In this document: piece by piece, positions 35,601 to 47,820 of the stretch
How positions within the stretch are numbered: the first letter of the stretch is position 1
How the letters are laid out: each line of letters begins with the position of its first letter
From: Hirudinaria manillensis
Taxonomy: Eukaryota > Annelida > Clitellata > Hirudinida > Hirudinidae
Assembly (NCBI GenBank): GCA_034509925.1
Contig: CM067526.1
Span: forward strand, 5,785,001 to 5,849,000
Direction of reading: 5' to 3'
Length of the DNA stretch: 64,000 nt
Made by a program: the position numbers and the translations under genes
The notes under the pieces: generated by a model
The model's database searches: none
Told to the model about the DNA's origin: nothing
Seen by the model: the letters and a program-made list of their open reading frames with translations, nothing else

Positions 35601-37093
35601 AAGGGACCATCAAGAGGCAGGCATCGGCACCGGAGAAACGCCTCGAATCTTTTGGAAGAACTCAATTAAAATCACAACTTACAACCGCCATGTCAATGTA
35701 TTTTATGCGATTTTAAATTAACTTATACAAAATGATTTTGCCACAGATTTTTCATGAGTATTCAACCAGAAATCAGAATCAGAGACGTTTCAAAATAATA
35801 AGAGTTGCAAGACAAACTACAAAAGATGACATTGATGATGATGTTGTTGAACAACAAGTCAACGAACCTATGATATCCTCAATGCTCAACAACATGTCAG
35901 AACTGCACACCCAGACACCTGCCGGCGAATTGAGAGCCACCTACAACAAAAATTTCGTCTCGGAATCTTCTTCCCCGCACGCGTCACCGCCATCGTTTTA
36001 TTCACCTTCGTGGACATCAAGTCGATGATTACGTCGAGTATGCAGAGCGGTCGAGGCATTTCCTTCCTCAGGTTCGAAGCCAAATTGATGAAAGGTCGGC
36101 CACATGGTTCGTGGGGCATGATACGTCCCTGATTAATAAATGGATTAATAAGTTGCAAAGTAATTAAAATTCCAATCACATTGTTGGACCACTTACAGAA
36201 TGGATAAGAAGAATTCTGCCATTCTCAAGGACATCAGAATTAATAACCTTCAAATAAGAATAACATTTTAAAATCAGGCATTTCTCTTATTGAAAGAATT
36301 ATTATGAATCAGTTACTAATTATTTGTATAAGAATTGAAAATATTTTGATATGTATTTTTCAATTTATGTGACTGTGGCATGAATCATTATTTTGTAATT
36401 GAGTGGAATATTTGTTCCACCTCCTTATACTAACCCCCAGGTTTTGTCAGGAAATGCATAAGTGTATACAATTTTACTAAATATCTGTATATTATTATTA
36501 TTATTTCATTATCAAATATCAAACAAATTAAAAAGATTCTCAAACTCTACTGAAAAGCCTTTCTTGGCACTGATGTGTTCAGCAAGAACCAGCAATGCAT
36601 TCAGTGTGGCTCCTCCACTGCCAATCTGTGACTTCGGATCCTCAACAACGATGAGTGTTGTTTCATTGCTCAAAAATTTATTGCATCTTCTCCTCTCAAG
36701 CTCTTAATTAATTCATAATCACATTAAATACGAGTAAAAAGAAAGCTAAATTATTGGACCCATTTAATAATAGATGCAAACATAGCAAGTTGAATGAGGA
36801 TTTATAGCTTGATTGAGACATACTGAAACAAATCACTTGGACACCGTTTATAAAGTTGATAGCACTTTTTAGGCATATCTTATGCATTTGGAGTCATTAA
36901 TATAATTAATTTCTTGAAGATCGTTAAGCAAGTTTTAACCCTAACCTTAGCCATTCACTTTTGTTGTATGACGTACATTTACTACTAGATTTTCATACTA
37001 ACTATTTTCGAAGCGATTAAACCTCTCACCTTTCTGATAAGCCGATGTATAATTCGAATTTGGACAAGTCAGTACGACAGCAGACCACTCCAT
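29728..37093 (-). CDS. FCSK: L-fucose kinase, about 27 exons
   Basis: Phosphorylates L-fucose to beta-L-fucose-1-phosphate in the cytosolic salvage route to GDP-fucose. The first exon is 37030-37093, followed by 36551-36702, 36197-36247, 36006-36128 and 35868-35940; the last two are 29905-30128 and 29728-29829. The N-terminal fucokinase domain shows the conserved [12 protein letters not shown] motif (exon 2). The C-terminal GHMP kinase carries three signature motifs: [15 protein letters not shown] (32.05 kb), LPHGSG/LGTSS split by an intron at 31.14 kb, and GAGGGGF (30.0 kb). [18 protein letters not shown] and [12 protein letters not shown] also match animal fucokinases closely. Phase was checked for the 5' exons and for the 3' third; middle exons are assigned by homology. 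One donor (31143-31144) is GC rather than GT. The length, roughly 1,000 residues or a little more, fits the family. Confidence 0.92.
32340..32400. repeat. Short CAT triplet tract in an FCSK intron
   Basis: CATCAT run at about 32366-32390. Confidence 0.7.
32583..32660. repeat. AAT array in an FCSK intron
   Basis: About 25 AAT units inside an FCSK intron, next to the exon ending near 32560. Confidence 0.9.
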
Positions 37094-38416
37094 AACTTTA
37101 ACAGTAAAAACTACTTGCAGCGGTGTGTCACGTAAATGGCATACATTTAAATCTTTCAAACACGTAGGCTTGGCCTCTCATTAAAAGTAGATCATTTTCA
37201 AGGTGCTATTAAGATAAGCAGACTTAAGCATTCTCTTCCGTAAGTTGCACATACGAATTCAATAAGGTAATTTATGCACCGTCGGAAGTGTCATTAAGTG
37301 AATTAATTCACTTGATCTCGCGAGAAACCCCAAATCGCAGTGGCATTCCAACTAATGGAGTCGCCACGGGAGGGTAGTGGCCTCTTCAACTCAGACAATT
37401 TGCACTTTAAGCGAGAGATTTTTTGTGTGAAAAGCAAAGGAAACTAGCACATAACTATAAAAGCAAAATTTGCTCCCTCCTCAACCTTGACCAATTTTAA
37501 AATCTTGGTTGCGGAAGTCTTTACATTACAAAATCTTTTATTTTATAATACATTTCACTATAAAGTGTCACAGTGTAATGTTCAACAAGTTATATCCTCT
37601 TGTGGAGCAAACATATTTTTTCACTTTTTTTAAACATTTCTACTCCGTATCATTACTAGCGTTGTCCGGAATGAGGTCATTTCCATCCTGAATTTGGGAA
37701 GCGATGTCCATCACCTCCTAACATACTGCCATGTAGGCTCAGAGTCTCTCATGAGTCACAGCAGATAACTTGTTCTTGATAAATGGACGATTCATAAGAA
37801 AAAGCCACCAACTTATGGTAGATTCGAACCTTTGTTATCGGCAAGTAAATTCTTATGTAATATACCAAACTGAGAAATAACTCAGTATCTTAGACGATTA
37901 ATGTGGCACCTTAACGCAATTTATCTTAAGGTTATCTTAATATCTGACAATCATCAATATACGCTTTTGTAAACAAACTCTGTGCCTGAAATGTATGCAA
38001 AAAGGCTAAGTTAATTATAACTACCAATTAACTACAAATACCAGTATGTAATTTTATTCAAAGTTCAAGTGGTAAAATCATAGCATTATAAAACCACTCC
38101 AAAACAAAAGTAGGAATCTTTTATAAGATGGCCACATTTTTGTGTCTATGGTAGAAGTAAGGCAGCCTTAATTTAACTTTAATATACAGTACAAAAGATG
38201 CTTAAGAGTCATGATGGAAGTTATAAAATGAAAAAGTTTTGCTGTTGAAACAAAACCATGTCCATAAAACACCACGACTTTGAGCACCGCAAACGTCTAC
38301 TCGCGAGAGAACAACGTAAAAGCAGAAGCTGAAGGAGGTCGATGTTACAGGGGAGTATGCAAGTCGACAGAATATTTTATACAAAAACAACAGGTCGTCC
38401 CATGTAATGGACACGA
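37094..38416. other. Region upstream of FCSK and downstream of CENPA
   Basis: About 1.3 kb of AT-rich unique sequence. It should hold the FCSK promoter and the CENPA 3' UTR. No other gene or array is seen. Confidence 0.5.
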
Positions 38417-39989
38417 TCATCCATAGTACCCTCTGATCCTACGAGCCAACTGAATGTCTTTTGGCATTAAAGTGACCCTTTTGGCGTGTATTGCACACAG
38501 ATTGGCATCTTCAAACAGGTGCACAAGATAAGCTTCTGTAGCCTGTTGTAATAATAACGAGTAAATAAATTGATAAATCAATATCAGAGGTGAAGTGAGT
38601 CATCATCTGGAGTCAACACGAGCATGACCGATATGAACGACGATGAAGATAAACGTAATGTAGAAATTAAAAAATAACCTCTTGAAGGCATTCAATGGCC
38701 AGAGCTTGCCACCTCAAATCTCCCAGAACCAGGTCTTGAGTTATTTCTTTGACCTTTCAAATTTATTAAAATTTTCTAATTTTCTGTTAACAATAAATAA
38801 TAAATTAATCCAATAATGAAAACAAATAGATATTCTAGCTAGGCTCTTATATTCTTGTGAATGATTCAATCAATTGGTATTTAAATAATCATTCTGAGAA
38901 GCAAAAACTCACCAATCTTGCAAACGGTAGCTTCCTGAGCAAAAGCATTGTTGACTTTTGATATTTTCTGATTTCTTTTAAGGCTTTAGTCCCGGGCCTG
39001 TATCTCCGTGCTGGTTTGAATTTATGATTATTAATTAATTCACTCATACAAATATATTTAATAAAATTGATGGCTGAGCAGGCAAATCTCATCGTATACA
39101 CAAAATAGGTGCTTCATGATTTTTTGCAAATCTTACTGAATATTTGTTCAATTCATGTGATTGTTTGGAGATTTCAGAATTATAGTGAAGAATATTCTAA
39201 AGTAACTATTGCCATTAAAAGTTTGACATAAATCAAAAGGAAAATGAAGCATTTTGTTGGCCTAAAACTGTTGCTAAAGTACAAGTAATAATAATTGACG
39301 GTAATTATTAAAACAATAGTTATGAATTAAAAATGTTCGAAACAGATTTCACCTTTAACTGACTTGTTTGCTGATGGGTCTGCTATGAGGCTTCTTTTAA
39401 CTGATTGCTTTTTTCCTGTTCCAGCAGAGGCTGCTTGCTCCTAAATCAATCAATTTAATTTTTTTTTTTTTTGAGAGTTTAGAGTTTATTGAACAAACAA
39501 TTATGTACACCAACGAAACAAATTAAACTTAAAATACAAAATAAACTCATAGGGTCAGTCTTAAGGAAGCGCAAGCTTCCGCTAAACAGACTGGCCCTAA
39601 AAATCATAATATATATAATACAACCTATAAATATATTAATCAATCATTAATAAAATCATAAGAAATAAATCTAAACAAATTTCGAAGGCATTACATCTTC
39701 TAGGTGTTTGATTATAATAGCCCTATGTAATATGCTTGAGAGTTTTTACATAAACTGAGTGAGAGATTATTATTTAATTTTGAAAAGTGTCTACCAAAAA
39801 GTATTTACAAGAAGTAAAATGTTAGACAAAAAAAATTAAGAGTGATTTTTCAATTCGTTAGTTATGTAACTCATGGCATTTCAAGGTTTCAATTCACTGT
39901 CAACATTAAACTCTACTATTTACCTTCATGCTTCTTCTTTTAGGCGTAGAGGATTTTCTCCGATTTAAAGAATTATGCGGAGCCCTCAT
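38417..39989 (-). CDS. CENPA: Centromeric histone H3 variant CENP-A, 5 exons
   Basis: Replaces H3 in centromeric nucleosomes. Exons: 39924-39989, 39353-39440, 38913-39010, 38679-38753, 38417-38542; 150 residues with consistent phase. A basic tail of about 50 residues diverges from H3. The fold begins at [20 protein letters not shown], and the C-terminus has [25 protein letters not shown]-like marks: loop 1 reads [10 protein letters not shown], one residue longer than H3 QDFKTDLRF and with Trp in place of Phe; the alpha-2 helix has [10 protein letters not shown] as in CENP-A (H3: AYLVGLFEDT); and the C-terminus ends RIRGYYG rather than RIRGERA. It is not canonical H3, which is usually intronless. 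Confidence 0.9.
39441..39600 (-). mobile_element. Poly(A)-tailed retro-insertion fragment in CENPA intron 1
   Basis: On the minus strand a non-repetitive segment ends with TTCAATAAACTCTAAACTC followed by about 14 A's (plus 39457-39471). A polyadenylation-type AATAAA close before an A tract is the 3' end of a retrotransposed RNA. The upstream part has GCGGAAGCTTGCGCTTCC, a strong small hairpin. The 5' boundary is not clear and I see no target-site duplication. It could be a truncated LINE, a SINE, or a processed transcript. Confidence 0.45.
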
Positions 39990-40715
39990 TTTAAATTGCT
40001 TCAGACACTGGTATTAGGGAAATTTGCCAAAAGGAACGTAAAGGACGTCTAAACACTTTAATTAAAAAAACAGTAGTCAGTAAAGTCAAATGAATTTCAT
40101 CTTCATAATTTCACTGTACACATACACCTGCCCTTTGTATTTTCGATTACTTTTGCAAAATACTCGGCGCCCCTTCGGATGTCAAATTTGCCACCATTTA
40201 TTGTAAACAATTTGTTGAAAAGTGATAATATCAAAATATTAACTTTCAAACGTTTCAAATTTATAAAAATATAATTATATTTTATTTACTAATTGAATTT
40301 ACATTTACTTATATTTTAAATAATTTCCTTAGAATATTCCAAACAGCTGCGAGTTAATATCTAGCATAGAACAGCTGAATGAGGTTACATCGGGAAGTCA
40401 ACTTTTTATTTGTTTTTGAAGTTTGGGATTAAAAATTAAGGAACGTAGATTTAAGATTCCTGATGAAGTTTTAAACTGTTGCGGATGGAAATTTTGGTCT
40501 AGCGTTAAACTAGGTTTTTGAGGTTAGTCAATACTTGTTTCAATCTACTTTTACTGCTTTAACTTATTATACGCAACTCTCAATCAGTAATTGTGCGAAA
40601 TCGAGGAGTAAAAAGTTATTAATTTGAAATGGTTTTGCATGTCTGTGATATGTTACTGAACCTGAGTCACCGAGGATGAAATTACGATGTAAATATATCC
40701 AACTGTTTACAGAGA
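39990..40715. promoter_or_regulatory. Divergent promoter region of CENPA and SECISBP2
   Basis: The two start codons face away from each other over about 726 bp. TTTACAG just before the SECISBP2 ATG looks like a splice acceptor, so SECISBP2 probably has a non-coding first exon in here. No clear TATA box. Confidence 0.5.
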
Positions 40716-43700
40716 ATGGCTGAAGCGATGATAATTAATCAACAATTAGATGCTTCGCCGGACAAAGCAAAGCAGGCTGCGCACCAGTTGTGTTACTCTC
40801 AACAACGTAACAACAATCATCTTGTAATCCAGCAACAGTTGCCAAATGTTGGTCATAATGACATCAATTCTAACTTTGATGGATATTTTCCAGGATATAT
40901 GTACAGTTGCTATCCTTTTGTCATGCCCCCAAAGTCAAGGTGACAACATATTTTGGAAAAAGAATTAATAGATTTAGTTAATTCTATAAAAAAATTGATG
41001 TAATCAAGAGATGGAATAATTATGCTGGAAAAATATGCTATGTGATAAGGTTGTCAACACCTGCCATACATTATTAAGTACTAGTGAATATACCTGCAAG
41101 CTTTTGCACATAATTTTTAGATAATTTTATACAAGACATTTTTAATCTGATAATTTTACATCTTGATTCATCTTATCAATGTTTTTGAGAACTGTGATGC
41201 TGAATGTTAGTGTTTCTTAATGTAATTATACATTAACAGTCACTTTTTTTGAGCTTGAGTGGCTCTGATATTTTGGTCATATAATATTGAAGGTATGCTG
41301 ATATATGAATTTCCACTTTTTCCTATACCATGCTTTATACCTCAAAATGTACATCTTGCAAATATGTTAAGGAATGCATTCTAACTATGATCTAATATGA
41401 TTTTTAATGAAGTATAATTGTTTACAATTGTTTGTTCTGTATTAGCACAACTTGTCAGGATCTACCTGTAAGGAACACGTCACTCTTGACTTCCTCTCAG
41501 CAACAACTCTTGTCTGATGCTGCACTACAATCACAACAACATCAACAGTCTGTTATGTTGCACAATGGACTTGTGCCAGGTGGATACATATCAGGTATCT
41601 GATATAACTCCATCCCATGTACCGTTCCATTACAAATAGTTGTCGATGATATGAATTTTAGTGATACATGCAAATGAATTTTGAGTATTTCAATTCTCTG
41701 CAATGCATGACATTGAATCAACTGGCAAATTTCACAAACTAATCGCATTGTTTTACTTTGTGTAGTTTTCATTCTCACAGTCATTTTATAACTTCAGGTT
41801 TCTATTCCCTTGTTCCACTTCCATCCGTGGTGACCACAGAAATGCTCTCGTGCCAGCAGGCAACCGTATCTTCTGATCACAACTATCATCATCATTATCA
41901 TCATCATCCCTTTCAGCCAATGGATGGCCAAGGAATACAAGCCCTTCTGGGGCCAATAATTGGCTATCCTTTCCCCTGCTTGCCGCAACATTTTGCGATT
42001 CAACAACCGCAACAACAACAACAGTTTCCTCAACAACATTTTAAGCAGCATCAACAAGTGAGAATGTTGTGCATTTGAAGGAATCTTAATGGTTACACTT
42101 AAGGAGCCAATGTTATCGTTAATGATGTCGTTATCATAACTCACAGTTGATCAACTTGTCACAACAATTTACAAACAACTGCCTGAACACTATGGAAGGT
42201 CAGAAGAAGGTCATCATTATGAAGGACGTGTCAATCCAAACAGGTAGGCCAATGATACTCGTGATGACGGCAGAAGCCATTCTTTGAAACTCAGTGGAAA
42301 TGCTAATTAAACTTTCAGTCATTAAATGTATTTTGTAACTCACACTAAAATTCAAATTATTTTCATTGAATTTCAATCAAATTTCTTTTTTTTTTTAGAA
42401 TTCAATGAAAAGATAGCAGATGAAATCCTTCTGGATTATCCCAATTCCTTCTACTCTGGAGGCGGAGACGAGTCTCCCGGTAGCGACCTTTCGGATCCCC
42501 CGTCGAAGGGCACCGACACCTACTCCCTGTTGAAGGGTCGTTCCTTCGACTCCGATGCAATCCCTCGCTCTCCTTTTGCACCGAAGACCCGCGGCCGTCG
42601 CAACGATCGGTCGACCGACTGCTCCTACGGGGCTTCCAATCCTTACCTGCAGCACTGCAATAATTTAAATCCATACTTGTTAAATTTCCCCCATCCTTTT
42701 GGGAACTTGTCTTTTAATGAAGCGTCGACAGGTCTTCAAAGAAATGTTTCGGGATTTTGTCTTTCGACGACGACAAATTATGACGGACGGATGAAACCGA
42801 CTCCGAACTTGTTTCCCATTCCCTCCGATCTCGACTCCAATCCGAACGCTTTTTCTTCTGCGACGCTCGGTGCTTCTTCGATTTCGAACGAGGAACGTAC
42901 GAGATCGGAAGTCGAACGAAAGCAGAAATTCTATCGCAAGACTCGATCGGACAGGGGTCAGAAGGTCGCCGTCCCGACCTTCGAGGTCAAGAAAGAGTTC
43001 TCGGACATCGTCGACGCCGTCGGAAGTCTCGTCGCCAAGAGCGGTTCCGTCGGAAATTCCGAGCCTTCGAGCAGCAGGGCGTCTTCTAAGGGTGCGGACA
43101 GGAATCCGTCGGAAGAGAAAGTCACGAACTCGGGATCGAAAGCTCAAAAGAACAACGTCAAGCAGAGTTTCTCGACCTGCAGGTCCTTCAACGCGGAGAA
43201 GTTCGAGAACAGAAACGCATTCAACGGACTCGGGAAGATGCACGCCTACTTGCATCCGGCAGTGGATTTTGGTCGCGTGCCTTTCAATGTTTACAACGGA
43301 ATCAACAGACACCTTCCAGGAGCCAACGTCTTGGGATGGCAACAGCCTTCGTTTCATCCAAAAAGTAAAGTTCCGTTAATTCGTTAATTGATGACTTTCA
43401 AGAATTGTAAAGTCTTGAATTATAAATAATTATAAAGTCTCGAATGTCATTTAATTGAGTAATTAATAAGTTTGCTGGTCAAGGTCAGTTTTAAACATTT
43501 TTTTGGTTCAATGAAGTTGAATTAATGATTGAAGAAACTGGTCAAATAACGTTCGATTGCGACAGACCACGACGTTCGCTCGACCAAGCGTAAACAACAA
43601 AAGCGGCAGATGATGGCCAACAAAGCTGCCGAGGAGGAGATGGAGGAAATATCGAAGGAGAGGGAAAACTTGCTGAAGGGGATCATGTCAACCAAACAAG

Positions 43701-46700
43701 TCCGACCCTCGGAAGAGGCGGACGGAACGAGCGACGGCCCTCGGGAAGACGTCGAAGCCCGTCGACGCGACTCGGGAGTTCGGCAACGAGTCGACGCTTG
43801 CAAGGAAGAAGAAGACGAGGAGGACGGAGAGACGTCGACGAAGTTTGCAGGTTTCGAAGGAGAAGAAGGTACCGGCACTTTGGAATTTGTGGAGGAACCC
43901 TCTGAAGCCTGCATCCCCAGTCGACCTGCGAACTCTGCCTCCAAACCTCATCCTGGCAACAACAACAGTTTGGAGGAAAACCCTTCGCCCTTGAGTCAGA
44001 TGTCTCCTCTGACATTCAGTCCTCCTCTCTCCTGTCCCAACGAAGTCACGGATGTCGACGGCACCGGGAACGTCGCGTCAAAAATTCACAGCAGAAGATT
44101 CAGAGAGTTAGTAGCTTCACCTCGGCCTTCGTTCATGGTCCCCTCTTGGTTCAGTAAAATATTGTTGGATGACATTGTTATATTACTCAACAATAAGAGC
44201 AATAAATAAATTATTTTATTAACAACTATTATATACATGATTATTATTATTATTTTATTGTTATTATCATTATACTATTACATTGTTGTACTATATAACA
44301 ATATAATTGTCATAGCATAACTATGTATAACCTTGCAATAAGGTGTTGTGTTTGATGGCGTTTTTACTTTCAATTGATATTGTTTCTAATCGCTCGTCAT
44401 GTTGTTGAATGTTTCAATGTTGGAATGTTGTTGTTGATCAACAAATTCTAACTTCATCTTTCATCTCCAGAGTATCAGCTTATGATTATTTTTATAGGTT
44501 TTTAATTAATATTTATTTGCTGTTTTAATTATTACTAACTATTATCAATTATTATCAATTATTATTAATTATTATCAATTATTATCAATCCATAAGTTCA
44601 AGACTGAACTTTCCTCGAAGTGTCAGTTTAACATGTACAAAAATTATGTGAAACTAAATTAAAAATTAGTGGTTTGAATCCATTCCAAGTAGTCATGATG
44701 AATTTATGTTTGAATATTTTATGCTAATGAGTTGGAATAATCTAAATAATTAACACCATCAAATTAACTCTCATATCACTTATTGATTTTGATGTTTGTC
44801 ATTCATAAAGTCAGATGACTGCAACATTTGCAGCATTTTATTTGCAAGAATGATTAAATTGTTTAAATATTTTACCTTTTTGCTATCAATCTCCAGGTAT
44901 TGCAGCCAGGTGTTGGACAAAGAGATTGATGACAGGTGTGTCCATCTTCTTCAAGACTTGGTAAAATTCCAGGATCAAATGTACCACGTTGACCCTTCAA
45001 AGGTTGATAACTTTATTATTCAATTGTCATCTTGAATTTTTGTGAATTTTAAAAATACTTGTTTGAATAAACATTTAATTATGGTAATTCAAGTCTAAGT
45101 AAACTCTCGAGTGTAAATGTTTAATGTTTTAATGTAGTTAATAAGTAACAGTTTATAATTAACTGATTAACTGAATTATTGGTTTCAAGTTCTATGATGA
45201 TGATCGAAAAACTTATTATTATTATTTCTCGAATTAAAATATTTATTTCTAATTTTTCAACTAACATATTTTTAATGTTTTTCTAAAAGACTTAAAATCT
45301 TAAAATAGAATTTTAATGTGTGATTAACTTTCTATTAACCAAATGTTACTTGTTATCTTGTTGACATAAATGTCATAACAATTGTGATATCAGGCCAAGT
45401 TAAAGAAAAGATTTGTTCTTGGATTGAGGGAGGTGGCTAAGCACCTGAAAATGGGGAAGCTGAGATGCGTCATAATTTCTCCGAATCTGGAACAAACCCA
45501 ATCCAAAGGTGGTACTCCTTTGATGCGCGTCGTGCGCGCGCGTATATCGTCGCGACGGAGGGTCTCCTCGACGGCGGAAATCGAAGTAAAGATCCGTCCT
45601 CGTTTAATAAAATTCTGTTGATTTTTAAAATTTTTTAGGAGGATTGGACGAAGCTTTGAAATCGATCATAGAAACCTGCCAGGCACAGGAAGTTCCCTTC
45701 GTGTTCGCCCTCGGCAGAAGGGCTCTCGGCAGGGCGTGCGCGAAACTCGTTCCCGTCAGCGTCGTCGGAATATTCAGCTACGAAGGAGTCGAGGTGGTGA
45801 CTAGGACTTCATTCGATTCATTTCATCAATATCAATTTATTTGCGGTTGCCAGCTATCCTTTGAATGAATGAATGAATGAATGTCAGCCGATAAGTGTCG
45901 ATTTTAAAGTCTGAAAATGTATTGTTTCTAAATTAAATCATTATCGTTATCATTCTAAGGACAATGTGTAAAGATTTTCTTGTTTTTAATCAGGAAGACT
46001 TTGCAGTTCTCAAGAGACTAACAGAGAAGGCCAGAGATGCATACGCGGAGATGGTGACCAACCTCAAGAAAGAAGCGTCGTTGCAAACATTGCCCTTGGA
46101 AAAAACCGAAGTAACTGCTGCAGATTTGCCCGAAGATCTCGACGAAAAAGGCGATCCGTCCATCAAATCCGCGTCTTCCGTCGTCGTCCCCGTCGCTTCT
46201 TCCGCACCCGCCGGACCTCCTCCGGGGGGCTTCGAGAAACTTTTTCCCCACTTGGGCCACTCGAGGACCCCCTCGGCTTGTAGCGCCATCTCTTTCGTCA
46301 GCAGCGTCCTTTCCGAGCCCGTGTCCGAGAACCTCCCTCTGTCCGAAGCAGAAATCGAAAACAAGAATTGCGAAGGCGATAAGCAAAAGATCGACAAAGA
46401 CGTCGCAATCTCGGAATCAAAAGATAAAGATGCAGAAACGAAATCATCCGTCGTCGAATGCGGAGGAGACAATTCTAAAGAAAAACCGATCGTTCCGCAA
46501 AGTTTGCAGAACTTTAGAGCCGCGACTTGCTCGAACGAGGCAGCGACGAGCAAAGAAGGCGTCATCTGTTCCCCGACTTTGGGGAAAACCATTTCTTCTG
46601 AGGTTTCCGAGAGAATGGCGACGGACGTGGCGCATCGAGGTTCTCTACTCGAGTCAACTGCAAAAACCATTCTCATGAGTATTCACGAAAACTGCGAACT

Positions 46701-47532
46701 AGAACTTCCGGTCTCCAAGACAAATGATCGTTCGGGAGAGGATCGGAACGTCGAGAATTCTTCGGATGCCGTTAAATCGGAGACGGAATCGACGACGTCC
46801 GCTCCTTACCTGGATGAGGACGATCGTTGCGGAAAGTTTGCGCGGATCAAAAAGCTTTCCGATCGAACGAGCAAGTTTTCTCCTCTTCTCGGACATTCTA
46901 ACGACGGAAACGACGCGGACACGGAAGAAGATCGTGCGAGCAAACTCGTGGACGGCGCTTCGCACGCGTCGCCGAAACTTTTGGCTCCGCGCGACGGAAA
47001 CTTTCCAGATTTTCCTTCTCCGATCCAATTTTCTGGAGTCGCAAAACCGCGTCGCAGACGCTCGAAAGAAGACAAATCCGACGACGACAAGACCATCATT
47101 CTTTCGAAAGGAGACGAAGACGGCTCGGTGTTCGCCTTCAACGGCCGCTCGTCCGAGAGGGTCGCTCGCGATCCCGGGTCGACCGCCGTCTTCGAGCACG
47201 ACCGGGTGGAAGTCCTCCTCGCCCGTTTCACGTCTTCGGGCCTCGACGCACGACGAGAGGTCGAGGGGGAACCGACGAGTGCAAAGACCAACGATTTGGC
47301 AGAATATTCTGAAAGTACGAAGGACTTGGAGGACGTCCAAGAACTTCCTTCGATTTCCGACATGTCCTGCAAGGCCAGCAGGATCGAATCTTGGGTCGCC
47401 GCGTCTCGCAAAGCTCTGAGAAACTTCTCCACTTTCACCGAGGAGTCGAATGACGACGAAGACGACGACGAGGACGATGACGACAAAGATGACACGATCG
47501 ACAGAGAAATCGATGATGATAACAGCCAGTGA
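40716..47532 (+). CDS. SECISBP2: SECIS-binding protein 2 (SBP2/SBP2L type), 10 coding exons
   Basis: Binds the SECIS element in selenoprotein mRNA 3' UTRs and recruits the Sec elongation factor at UGA codons. Exons: 40716-40939, 41446-41594, 41798-42057, 42147-42243, 42399-43364, 43566-44106, 44897-45002, 45394-45508, 45639-45793, 45994-47532; 1,383 residues, phase consistent throughout. The N-terminus is Gln/His-rich. The conserved segment SRRFREYCSQVLDKEIDDR spans exons 6-7. The L7Ae RNA-binding domain (about 782-892) has VIISPN, QSKGGLDEAL, VPFVFALGRRALGRA and LVPVSVVGIF. A C-terminal tail of about 490 residues, Ser/Asp/Glu-rich and ending in a poly-acidic run, lies in one large exon and is much longer than the tail of human SBP2. 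Whether it is SECISBP2 or SECISBP2L needs a tree. Confidence 0.92.
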
Positions 47533-47599
47533 TTGGTGGACAGCACCACTCTCGTGAAAATGCTTTGGAAAATAATCCATTAATTAAGAAAATATTATT

Positions 47600-47820
47600 T
47601 CCACTTCTTCTTGTTTTGCAGATTGAATGACCACACAGTAATATTAATAATATTATTAATGATAATAATAGTAATAATAATAAGTTTATTTGTGTAGTGC
47701 CACAAGGAGCGAGAAGCTACTTTTTCTTGCGCTTGGTTTCCCAGATTGGTTGTGGCAACAACATTAGAGGATGATGTGTCCTGCAATGCTTCACCGAGCA
47801 GACGAGTTGTAATCAATCCG
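47600..47820 (-). mobile_element. Possible LINE 3'-end fragment with ATT/TTA tail
   Basis: Minus-strand reading frame 47816-47595 has a GC-balanced beginning, ending in SLWHYTNKLI, after which it runs into TTATTATTA-type tail sequence. A coding end running into a short simple-repeat tail, with AAATAAA nearby, is typical of non-LTR element 3' ends. No catalytic motif remains, so the family is not assignable. Confidence 0.3.

Noticed and set aside
42100-42290. Further snoRNAs in SECISBP2 introns (TGATGA words)
   Set aside because: C-box-like words exist, but there is no matching D box or closing stem at proper spacing.
42326-43387. SECISBP2 exon 5 frame as a separate 353-residue gene
   Set aside because: The frame is one exon of SECISBP2; acceptor at 42399 and donor at 43364 join in phase with neighbours, and the opposite-strand frames are shadows.
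44107-44209. Extension of the SECISBP2 exon to a stop at 44209
   Set aside because: Splicing at GA/GTTAGT (44106) restores the conserved SRRFREYCSQVLD across exons 6-7 and keeps phase. The extension has no similarity.
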